Shown here piece after piece: positions 33,639 to 40,901 of a stretch of 64,000 bases of DNA (positions are counted from its first letter, which is position 1; the number at the start of each line of letters is the position of its first letter). The translations under genes were made by a program, and so were the position numbers. This DNA is from Lachnospiraceae bacterium (lineage in GTDB: Bacteria > Bacillota > Clostridia > Lachnospirales > Lachnospiraceae). The notes under the pieces were generated by a model. The model was not told the origin of the DNA. It did no database searches and was given only the letters and a program-made list of their open reading frames with translations. The stretch lies in contig CP107199.1 of assembly GCA_025758065.1 (NCBI GenBank), positions 2,825,501 through 2,889,500 of the forward strand, given 5' to 3'.

Positions 33639-33660
33639 AACAGTTCCATAAATGAGGAGT

Positions 33661-33686
33661 GGCCGGCAGGTTTTCACCTGCCGGCC
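33661..33686. terminator. GC-rich hairpin between ylmC and aroD
   Basis: GGCCGGCAGG and CCTGCCGGCC form a perfect ten-pair stem around TTTTCA. Neither side has a clear T-run, so it may end transcripts of both converging genes only weakly. A 16-base direct repeat, TGTGAGAAAAAGTTGT, occurs nearby at 33691 and 33751. Confidence 0.55.
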
Positions 33687-33843
33687 CATTTGTGAGAAAA
33701 AGTTGTATGAAAAGCATTCGCTTTTAACATAAATAAATGTACTGAAAAAATGTGAGAAAAAGTTGTGTAAAATGTGAAAAGTGTGTGAACAGGTAAAATT
33801 CCCGGTCAGGCAGTCAAGGTGATCGGTGAAAATGAAAAAAGCA

Positions 33844-34611
33844 TCAGCTGTTTTCATGGAGTATTTCCAGTACAGAACGAAGCTTTAAGGCATTGATCTG
33901 CCCAGGTGCGGAAACATTTCCGGCAGCGCCAAAGGTAAGACAGGAGCCAAATACTTCCCCGCTTAAGCGGCTGATCAGTCCGGCTTTCGCCATAGACATA
34001 GTGATAACAGGACAGGAAAGTTCTTTTTTTGCTTTGCAGGTGGCAGAAAGAAGAGTAAGTACATCTTCTGTACATGTTGGCATAACAGCGATCTTTGCAA
34101 TATGAGCACCAGCTTCTTCCATTTGCTTTAATATGGAAAGAATCTCATTTTCAGAAGGAGTCTTAAAGAAATCATGGTTGGAAAAAATAGTTTTTACATT
34201 CTTTTCTTTCGCAAGGGCGACCAGTTCTTCAACCCCTTCCCGGCCAGAAAACAGCTCAATATCCACCAGATCCACCAGACTGGAGCAGATCGCCTTTTTA
34301 ACCAGATCCTTATATTGTAAAAGACTGGCAGCCATGTTGCCGCCTTCCTTTTTTGTCCGGAATGTAAAAAGAAGAGGAGTGTTACCGGCAGCTTTCCGGA
34401 TGGTAGGAAGGATCTCTTCTAGATATCCCTCTTTAAAAATATCCTCCATCCAGTCAGTTCTCCATTCTATGAGATCGGCACCGTATTCCAATGCTCTTTT
34501 CATATCATTTAAAAGTGCAGGGAAACTGGTGCTTACAAGTGGAATACATATCTTTGGTATACCTTCTCCTAAGACTATATTTCTTACAGAAACAACAGTG
34601 GTATGCTCCAT
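33844..34611 (-). CDS. aroD: Type I 3-dehydroquinate dehydratase
   Basis: Third step of the shikimate pathway, via a Schiff base. Visible: GADLIEWRTDWME (substrate binding), the catalytic His in FSNHDFFKTP, the Schiff-base Lys in HIAKIAVMPT and the C-terminal FGAAGNVSAPGQ. 255 residues, normal. Transcribed away from nrdR, yqeG and the aroE-aroK fusion about 2.3 kb away, with the repeat island between. Confidence 0.96.
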   Translation of the reverse strand: MEHTTVVSVRNIVLGEGIPKICIPLVSTSFPALLNDMKRALEYGADLIEWRTDWMEDIFKEGYLEEILPTIRKAAGNTPLLFTFRTKKEGGNMAASLLQYKDLVKKAICSSLVDLVDIELFSGREGVEELVALAKEKNVKTIFSNHDFFKTPSENEILSILKQMEEAGAHIAKIAVMPTCTEDVLTLLSATCKAKKELSCPVITMSMAKAGLISRLSGEVFGSCLTFGAAGNVSAPGQINALKLRSVLEILHENS

Positions 34612-34654
34612 GTTTATTATTCTCCTTTGATTCCAACATCATTTTATTATCTGT

Positions 34655-34684
34655 ATTATAAGACATAAAAACAGACCTTGTCTA
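34655..34684 (-). promoter_or_regulatory. Putative promoter of aroD
   Basis: On the minus strand TAGACA and TATAAT are separated by 18 bases, about 44 bases before the aroD start. Confidence 0.45.
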
Positions 34685-34690
34685 TATTTT

Positions 34691-34738
34691 CCTGCATATT
34701 CAAATCCACATCCTACGTGATCAGTACAGTTATTTACG
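34691..34738. repeat. 48-base direct repeat, left copy
   Basis: Runs from CCTGCATATTC to TTATTTACG and differs at four positions from the copy at 35688-35735, so the repeat island is bracketed by direct repeats. The second half overlaps the left IS-like terminal repeat. Confidence 0.75.
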
Positions 34739-34832
34739 AAACGATGTACTAGTGTACTAACAAATTGATTTCTAAATCAATACGTGATATCATATAATTA
34801 TCCCACTCAATTTACGAAAGAAGGAAAATTAT

Positions 34833-34991
34833 ATGGGACGTCCTACTCAATATTCTGTTTCTCTCAGCTAGGAAGAGAAAGAAAAACTTTTAGCTATGAG
34901 CAAAGACAATAAACTTTCAGCACGTGTTTCCAAGAGTGTTCTGATTCTTTTAGCTTTGGACAATAAAACGAATTCGGATATTGTTGACTAA
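34833..34991 (+). pseudogene. Transposase fragment, IS630-family N-terminus
   Basis: Reads MGRPTQYSVSLS, then an in-frame TAG at codon 13, then EEKEKLLAMSKDNKLSAR and VSKSVLILLALDNKT before a TAA. The ARV.K.VLILLALD pattern is that of the helix-turn-helix part of IS630-family transposases. AAGAAGGAAAATT precedes the ATG. The frame ends where the palindromic segment begins, so the gene is both stopped and truncated. Confidence 0.75.
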
Positions 34992-34996
34992 GGTCC

Positions 34997-35197
34997 GAAA
35001 GCCACCGGTACACATGACAGATGCGCATTTGGGAGAAAATCCTTTGTTTGTGGGCTTGCGTCGCCTATTGTCAGAACTGCGAACCAAACTCGCACGCTTT
35101 GCGTGCTCAAACAGTGGTTCTCCGTTCTGACGCTATGTGCGCCCACTCACGGATTTTCAAACAAATGCTTATTCTGTCATGTGTACCGGCGGCTTTC
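34997..35197. repeat. Long palindrome A
   Basis: GAAAGCCACCGGTACACATG at the left pairs with its complement at the right end (23 of the outer 24 positions). Pairing continues with breaks to a centre containing CAAACTCGC and GCTCAAACAGTG. Total 201 bases. Confidence 0.8.
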
Positions 35198-35306
35198 TAC
35201 GTTATTGGCAATAAAAAATGTAGGAGCAAACCAATAAGCAGTTTTCATGTAGATGGGGGATTGTATTTAAGTACGGCATTTTTTATGTGACCTATCCAAT
35301 ACAGTA

Positions 35307-35495
35307 GAAAGGGCTCACCCATGTATAATAAGCATTCGGCAGGCAATTTTGTCCATTTTGTGAGCATAGCTGGCAGGTTGGAGGCACTGTTTGAGCGAAC
35401 GCAGTGAGCGAGTTTGCCGGAGACCTGCCTGATCGGCGGCGGAGCAAAATGAACAAAATTGCCGTGAATGCGTTTATACATGGGTGAGCCCTTTC
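35307..35495. repeat. Long palindrome B
   Basis: GAAAGGGCTCACCCATGTAT at the left pairs perfectly over 21 bases with the right end. The interior pairs with breaks to a centre containing CACTGTTTGAGCG and GCGAGTTTG, the reverse complement of the palindrome A core. Total 189 bases. Confidence 0.8.
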
Positions 35496-35593
35496 GGACC
35501 TTATTGAACTAAATCCAAAGTTTGACTCATAAAAATGGATCAGACTTGGAAATATATTGCTTTAGAAATCAATTTGCCGGTACACTAGTACAT

Positions 35594-35735
35594 CGTTTTC
35601 GAAATAACTATACTACTCACTTATCTGCGAATCTGATTGCACAGGCCTAAAAGCCTCAGCGTAGCCCACTACGCCTGCGTTTTTAGACCTGCACACTCAA
35701 ATCCGCATCCTACGTGATCCGTACAGTTATTTACG
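35594..35735. repeat. Long palindrome H, overlapping the right IS end
   Basis: Two arms of about 70 bases pair imperfectly around AGCGTAGCCCACTACGC; the outer parts are IS630-like end sequence (AGTTATTT) in opposite orientation. The right arm holds the second copy of the 48-base direct repeat (35688-35735). From here to nrdR (35736-35883) only a leader is seen. Confidence 0.7.
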
Positions 35736-35883
35736 TAGACTGGGGAACGGATATGGAAAAACATGGGAAATTATAACAAAAATCTTGCGCTTGAGGGGGC
35801 TTTCGGTTAAAATAAACTCATCATTACAAGATGTGTTCCTGGAATGGTGGAGTACATCATAAGAGAAAGGATGTGCAGCATTT

Positions 35884-36336
35884 ATGAAGTGCCCGTACTG
35901 TAATGAAGCAGATACCAAAGTGATCGATTCCCGTCCGGCAGATGACAACAGTTCTATTCGCAGACGTCGTCAGTGTGAACGTTGCGGCAAGCGTTTTACC
36001 ACTTATGAAAAATTAGAGACCATGCCCCTTATGGTGATTAAAAAAGATGAATCCAGAGAAGTCTATGACCGCTCAAAAATTGAAGCGGGTATTCTTCATT
36101 CCTGCCATAAACGTCCTGTATCCCCACGTCAGATCAGTACCATGATCGATGAGATCGAAAACCAGATCTTTAACAGGGAAGAGAAGGAAATCTCTACTTC
36201 CGTGATCGGGGAACTGGTCATGGATAAGTTGAAAAGTGTAGATGAGGTGGCGTATGTGCGTTTTGCTTCTGTTTACAGGGAGTTTAAGGATGTAAGTACC
36301 TTTATGGAAGAGTTAGGAAAACTTCTGAAAAAGTGA
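35884..36336 (+). CDS. nrdR: Transcriptional repressor NrdR
   Basis: Senses dATP/ATP and represses ribonucleotide reductase operons. N-terminal zinc ribbon MKCPYCNEADTKVIDSR and RRRRQCERCGKRFTTYE with four Cys, then an ATP-cone domain (VIKKDESREVYDRSKIEAGI). 150 residues, standard. A purine-rich GAGAAAGGATG is upstream. No ribonucleotide reductase gene is in the window. Followed by yqeG after 24 bases. Confidence 0.97.
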   Translation: MKCPYCNEADTKVIDSRPADDNSSIRRRRQCERCGKRFTTYEKLETMPLMVIKKDESREVYDRSKIEAGILHSCHKRPVSPRQISTMIDEIENQIFNREEKEISTSVIGELVMDKLKSVDEVAYVRFASVYREFKDVSTFMEELGKLLKK

Positions 36337-36360
36337 ATCTAAAAGAAAGTAGAATTTAGT

Positions 36361-36864
36361 ATGTTTCAATGTTTTTATCCCGGTAAAATAGAGGATTCCT
36401 CTTATGTTATTCCTTATGAAAACTGGAAAAAAATGGGAATCCAGGGGATCATTTACGATATCGATAATACATTAGTTCCCCATGGGGCACCGGCAGATGA
36501 GAGAGCCATAAAATTATTTGAACATTTGAAAGAGCTGGGTCTTAAGACCTGCCTTCTCTCTAATAATAAAGAACCGAGGGTGAAGTCCTTTGCAGACCAG
36601 GTAAAAAGCCCTTATATTTATAAAGGTGGGAAACCGGGAGCCAAAGGCTATAAAAAGGCTATGGGGATTATGGGCACAGATATAAAGACCACTTTGTTTG
36701 TAGGAGATCAGCTTTTTACAGATATCTTGGGTGCCAACTGGCTGGGAATACAGACCGTCCTGGTAAAGCCTATTAACCCAAAAGAAGAGATACAGATCGT
36801 TTTAAAACGCTATCTGGAAAAGCCAGTCCTGTATTGTTACAGGAAAAGCCTGAAAAAGGGATAG
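36361..36864 (+). CDS. yqeG: YqeG family HAD IIIA-type phosphatase
   Basis: HAD-superfamily hydrolase, substrate unknown. Motif I is YDIDNTLVPHG (nucleophile Asp and Asp+2), motif II LLSNNKEPR, motif III Lys in PGAKGYKKA and motif IV VGDQLFTDILGA. 167 residues. In Firmicutes yqeG is commonly followed by aroE, and here the aroE-aroK fusion follows after 61 bases, fitting the conserved order. Confidence 0.93.
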   Translation: MFQCFYPGKIEDSSYVIPYENWKKMGIQGIIYDIDNTLVPHGAPADERAIKLFEHLKELGLKTCLLSNNKEPRVKSFADQVKSPYIYKGGKPGAKGYKKAMGIMGTDIKTTLFVGDQLFTDILGANWLGIQTVLVKPINPKEEIQIVLKRYLEKPVLYCYRKSLKKG

Positions 36865-36925
36865 ATACAGGAAGGATAATAGGAAAAGTCCTGAAAAGAA
36901 GAAAGAGACAGCAGGAGAGAGTATA

Positions 36926-38314
36926 ATGGATGGAAGAACAAAAGTATATGGGGTGATAGGAGATCCTGTGGAGCACTCCATGTCACCTCTTATGCATAAC
37001 TTTTATGCCAGACGCACTGGAAAGGATCTGGTGTATGTTCCTTTTCATGTAAACCGGGGAACTGTAGAAATGGCAGTAAAAGGAGCATTTGCATTAAATA
37101 TCCAGGGGATCAATGTCACCGTTCCCCACAAACAGGATGTGATGAAATGCTTAGAGGCTATTGACGAAGATGCCCTGGCTATTGGAGCTGTGAATACGCT
37201 GGTGCGCACAGAGCATGGTTACAAGGGATATAATACTGACGGTGCCGGCCTGAAACGGGTTATGGATGAGGCTGGTATCTCTATTACAGGAGAAAAATGT
37301 ATTCTGCTGGGGGCGGGAGGCGCAGCCAAGGCAGCTGCTTATATCCTTGCAAAGTCCGGTGCGGCAGTTGTTTATATCTTAAACCGCAGCCTGGAGAAAG
37401 CTGCAGCCCTGGCAGATTATATCAACGGGCTTGCAGGGCGGGAAGTACTTATTCCTTTAAAGCTTGAAGAGTATGGCCAGATTCCCCAAAATGAAAAAGG
37501 ATATCTTGCGGTCCAGTCCACCAGTGTAGGTATGCATCCCCATACAGAGGATGTTATTATAGAAGATACGGACTTTTATAAGCTGATCCATACAGCAGTG
37601 GACATTGTATACACACCTTCCTGCACGAAATTTATGAAAATGGTACAGGAGGCAGGCGGAAAAGCCATCAACGGTCTGGATATGCTTCTGTATCAGGGAC
37701 TGATCGCCTATGAACTGTGGAATCCGGATGTAAAGGTGGACAAAGATACGATTGATACAGTACGTGAAATGATCTTAGATCATTTACATGGAAATACAAG
37801 AAAGAACAATGTGATCTTTACTGGATTTATGGGAGCGGGAAAGACAAGTGCTGGCCGGTTTTATGCATCCCATTATCACATGCCTTTTATTGACACAGAC
37901 CAGGAGATTGAAAAAGAAGCCGGTATGGCTATTTCCAGGATCTTCGCAGACAAGGGAGAGGAAGTCTTTAGAAAGTTAGAGACACAGTGTCTGGAAAAGC
38001 TGTTGAAGACAACTGATGGAGCAGTGATCTCTGTAGGCGGCGGTCTTCCTTTAAGAGAGGAAAACAGAGAGCTTTTAAAGAAGCTTGGACTGGTGGTATA
38101 TCTGGATGTTTCACCGGAGACTGTTTACAAGCGTATCGGGGCAGATGTGTCCAGCCGTCCTATGCTTCACAGTGATGATGTGCCGGCACGGATCAGAAGC
38201 TTACTGGATGAGCGGCGGCCATTATATTTAAAAGCAGCACATATGGCAGTGGATGTAAATGATCGTTCTTTAGAGGATATTGCAGAAGAAATCTACCAGG
38301 AAGCACATAAATAG
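36926..38314 (+). CDS. aroE/aroK: Shikimate dehydrogenase-shikimate kinase fusion
   Basis: Two consecutive shikimate steps in one chain. Residues 1 to about 285 are AroE: GDPVEHSMSPLMHN, the catalytic Lys in NVTVPHKQDV, NTDGAG and the NADP loop LGAGGAAKAAAYIL. After a short linker, residues about 292-462 are AroK: the P-loop TGFMGAGKTSAG, FIDTDQEIEKEAG (shikimate and metal binding), the SVGGGLP loop and SSRPML. Both active sites look complete, so the fusion should be functional, passing shikimate from one site to the next. AGCAGGAGAGAG precedes the ATG. With aroD close by this is a split shikimate cluster. Confidence 0.95.
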   Translation: MDGRTKVYGVIGDPVEHSMSPLMHNFYARRTGKDLVYVPFHVNRGTVEMAVKGAFALNIQGINVTVPHKQDVMKCLEAIDEDALAIGAVNTLVRTEHGYKGYNTDGAGLKRVMDEAGISITGEKCILLGAGGAAKAAAYILAKSGAAVVYILNRSLEKAAALADYINGLAGREVLIPLKLEEYGQIPQNEKGYLAVQSTSVGMHPHTEDVIIEDTDFYKLIHTAVDIVYTPSCTKFMKMVQEAGGKAINGLDMLLYQGLIAYELWNPDVKVDKDTIDTVREMILDHLHGNTRKNNVIFTGFMGAGKTSAGRFYASHYHMPFIDTDQEIEKEAGMAISRIFADKGEEVFRKLETQCLEKLLKTTDGAVISVGGGLPLREENRELLKKLGLVVYLDVSPETVYKRIGADVSSRPMLHSDDVPARIRSLLDERRPLYLKAAHMAVDVNDRSLEDIAEEIYQEAHK

Positions 38315-38345
38315 TGTAAATCAGCTGTAAATACGAAAAAAGAAC

Positions 38346-38374
38346 TTGAAAAACCATAATACATAGTATAAAAT
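38346..38374 (+). promoter_or_regulatory. Promoter of efp
   Basis: TTGAAA and TAAAAT are separated by 17 bases, 68 bases before the efp start. Confidence 0.6.
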
Positions 38375-38442
38375 AAAAAAGATTAGAGAGAAATTAGAGG
38401 ATGCAGGCAGCATCCTGAACGAACTTAAGGAGGAATATCTTT

Positions 38443-39000
38443 ATGATATCAGCAGGCGATTTTAGAAACGGAATTACACTGGAAATTGATGGACAGGTTG
38501 TTCAGATCCTTGAATTCCAGCATGTTAAGCCAGGCAAGGGCGCTGCTTTCGTGCGTACTAAATTAAAAAATGTTATCAACGGCGGTGTTGTTGAGCGTAC
38601 TTTCCGTCCAACCGAGAAGTTCCCGGCAGCAAGAATCGACCGTGTAGATATGCAGTATCTGTATGAGGATGGAGATCTGTATAACTTCATGAACGTAGAG
38701 AACTACGAGCAGTTAGCATTAAATAAGGACATCATCGGTGATGCATTAAAATTTGTTAAAGAGAATGAGATCTGTAAAGTTTGTTCTTACAACGGAAATG
38801 TATTCTCTGTAGAGCCACCTCTGTTTGTAGAGCTGGAGATCACTGATACAGAACCAGGCTTTAAGGGTGATACAGCAACCGGCGCAAGCAAGCCAGCAAC
38901 TGTTGAGACCGGAGCTACTGTAAGTGTTCCGTTATTCGTAAACACAGGTGATAAGATCAAGATCGATACCAGAACCGGCGAATATCTGTCCCGTGTATAA
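38443..39000 (+). CDS. efp: Elongation factor P
   Basis: tRNA-mimic factor that rescues ribosomes at polyproline. Three beta-barrel domains; the tip loop is HVKPGKGAAF with Lys at the position that is modified in other bacteria. The C-terminal signature GDKIKIDTRTGEYLSRV is complete. 185 residues. TTAAGGAGG precedes the ATG. Codon bias suggests high expression. No modification enzyme (epmA/epmB, earP) is nearby. Confidence 0.97.
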   Translation: MISAGDFRNGITLEIDGQVVQILEFQHVKPGKGAAFVRTKLKNVINGGVVERTFRPTEKFPAARIDRVDMQYLYEDGDLYNFMNVENYEQLALNKDIIGDALKFVKENEICKVCSYNGNVFSVEPPLFVELEITDTEPGFKGDTATGASKPATVETGATVSVPLFVNTGDKIKIDTRTGEYLSRV

Positions 39001-39030
39001 GCAGATTGCTTAGATAAAAAGTAAAAGATT

Positions 39031-39057
39031 GCTCCGGCAGACTGCCGGAGCGATTTT
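39031..39057 (+). terminator. Intrinsic terminator after efp
   Basis: GCTCCGGCAG pairs with CTGCCGGAGC across a single A (inner pairs would open), followed by GATTTT. Confidence 0.75.
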
Positions 39058-39093
39058 CGTATATGAGAGAGAAGAATACAAGGAGAAATAATT

Positions 39094-40881
39094 GTGAAAA
39101 AGATTCTGGAAGTTCTGGAGCAGGAACTGAAAGCAGCATTTGCAGCCTGCGGCTATGAAGAAAAGTTCGCAAAAGTGGTTTTATCCAACCGCCCGGATCT
39201 GTGCGAATATCAGTGCAACGGTGCTATGGCAGCTGCCAAGGCATATAAAAAGAAACCTATTGATATTGCAAATGCAGTGGTAGAGCAGCTTACAGGAGAA
39301 AATGCAAGTCCTGTATTTTCCCAGATCGTAGCAGTGATGCCTGGTTTTATCAACTTAAAGCTTTCTGAAAGCTTTTTAGCTGACTATATGAACGGCATGG
39401 CAGCAGATGAGAAGCTGGGACTGGAAGAGCCTGCAAAAAAAGAAACGATTATCGTAGACTTTGGCGGTGCCAATGTGGCAAAACCTCTTCATGTAGGACA
39501 TTTACGTTCTGCTGTTATCGGTGAAAGCGTAAAACGTATGGGACGTTTCCTGGGCCACAATGTGATTGGTGATGTGCATTTAGGTGACTGGGGACTGCAG
39601 ATGGGCCTTATTATTGAGGAACTCCGTGACCGCAAGCCTGAGCTGCCATATTTTGATGAAAATTATACAGGAGAATATCCGGCTGAGGCACCTTTTACCA
39701 TCAGCGAGTTAGAGGAGATCTATCCGGCTGCCAGCGGTAAGTCAAAGGTGGATGAGGCGTTTAAAGAGCGTGCCCATCAGGCAACCTTAAAGCTTCAGAA
39801 GGGTTATCCTCCGTTCAGGGCTATTTGGAAGCACATTATGAATGTGTCTGTAGCTGATCTTAAGAAGAACTATTCCAATCTGAATGTAGATTTTGACCTG
39901 TGGAAAGGCGAAAGCGATGCAGAACCATACATCCAGAAGATGATAGATACCTTAGAGGCTCAGGGACTGGTACATGAAAGCCAGGGAGCCTTAGTTGTAG
40001 ATGTGGCAGAAGAAGGCGATACCAAGGAGATCCCTCCATGCCTGATCCGTAAGTCAGACGGAGCTTCTTTATATGCAACTTCTGACCTTGCTACCATTGT
40101 AGAGCGCGAGGAAGACTTTAAGCCGGATCGCTATATTTATGTAGTAGATAAGCGTCAGGCTATGCATTTTGAGCAGGTATTCCGCGTTGCAAAGAAAGCA
40201 GGTATTGTTAAGCCTGAGACCCAGATGGTATTTTTAGGCTTCGGTACTATGAATGGCAAGGACGGAAAGCCTTTTAAGACAAGAGAAGGCGGTGTTATGC
40301 GTCTTGAGAAGCTGATCGCAGATATTGATGAGGCTGTTTACCAGAGGATCATGGAAAACCGCACGGTATCTGAGGAGGAAGCAAAAGAGACAGCAAAGAT
40401 CGTAGGTCTTGCAGCATTAAAATACGGCGATCTGTCAAATCAGGCTTCCAAGGATTATATCTTTGATACTGACCGCTTTATCTCCTTTGAGGGAAATACA
40501 GGCCCATACATCCTTTATACCATCGTCCGCATCAAGTCCATTTTAAATAAATATAAGGAAAATGGCAGACAGGTAACAGAAAAAGGTGTAGAAAAGAAGA
40601 TCCTTCCTGCAAAGGGCGTTTCTGAGAAGGCACTGATGCTTCAGCTTTCCAAGTACAATGAAGTGATCGAAAATGGCTTTGCAGAGACAGCGCCTCATAA
40701 GATCTGTCAGTATATTTATGAGCTGGCCAATGCGTTTAACAGCTTTTACCATGATACAAAGATCCTCTCAGAAGAAGATCCGTCAGTAAAAGACAGCTAT
40801 ATTGGCCTGATCACATTGACCAGAAGAACACTGGAGATCTGCATCGGACTTCTGGGAATTGAGGCTCCGGAGCGGATGTAA
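39094..40881 (+). CDS. argS: Arginyl-tRNA synthetase
   Basis: Class I aminoacyl-tRNA synthetase. An N-terminal Add1 domain for tRNA D-loop contact (residues 1-110) is followed by NVAKPLHVGHLRSAVIG, holding the HIGH motif as HVGH, then GDVHLGDWGLQMG, and the anticodon-binding alpha-helical C-terminus ending GLLGIEAPERM. The start is GTG after AAGGAGAAATAATT. 595 residues, normal. No T-box leader is seen. Confidence 0.97.
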   Translation: MKKILEVLEQELKAAFAACGYEEKFAKVVLSNRPDLCEYQCNGAMAAAKAYKKKPIDIANAVVEQLTGENASPVFSQIVAVMPGFINLKLSESFLADYMNGMAADEKLGLEEPAKKETIIVDFGGANVAKPLHVGHLRSAVIGESVKRMGRFLGHNVIGDVHLGDWGLQMGLIIEELRDRKPELPYFDENYTGEYPAEAPFTISELEEIYPAASGKSKVDEAFKERAHQATLKLQKGYPPFRAIWKHIMNVSVADLKKNYSNLNVDFDLWKGESDAEPYIQKMIDTLEAQGLVHESQGALVVDVAEEGDTKEIPPCLIRKSDGASLYATSDLATIVEREEDFKPDRYIYVVDKRQAMHFEQVFRVAKKAGIVKPETQMVFLGFGTMNGKDGKPFKTREGGVMRLEKLIADIDEAVYQRIMENRTVSEEEAKETAKIVGLAALKYGDLSNQASKDYIFDTDRFISFEGNTGPYILYTIVRIKSILNKYKENGRQVTEKGVEKKILPAKGVSEKALMLQLSKYNEVIENGFAETAPHKICQYIYELANAFNSFYHDTKILSEEDPSVKDSYIGLITLTRRTLEICIGLLGIEAPERM

Positions 40882-40901
40882 AGAAGGGGTAGATCAACGT
40901 C

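Larger units (their letters stand above)
34989..35503. mobile_element. Nested palindromic segment with 13-base ends
   Basis: Begins TAAGGTCCGAAAG and ends CTTTCGGACCTTA, an exact inverted repeat whose outermost bases are TA on both sides, as for elements that duplicate a TA target. Inside are two long palindromes, A and B, and about 110 bases between them. No gene is present; the two short frames that span the palindromes are just translations of the repeats. It looks like a non-autonomous element inserted in the transposase relic. Confidence 0.65.
34723..35614. mobile_element. IS630-like relic with 60-base terminal inverted repeats
   Basis: The ends 34723-34782 and 35555-35614 are inverted copies, sharing for example CGATGTACTAGTGTAC and CAAATTGATTTCTAAA with about 85 percent identity. 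Inside the left end is a broken gene start resembling the N-terminus of IS630-family transposases. The rest of the transposase is missing and replaced by two palindromes. The segment cannot move by itself. Confidence 0.75.

Noticed and set aside
35021..35481. Two frames (89 and 78 codons) across the repeat island
   Set aside because: Both are translations of palindromes A and B; arms and loops explain them and no protein family is seen.
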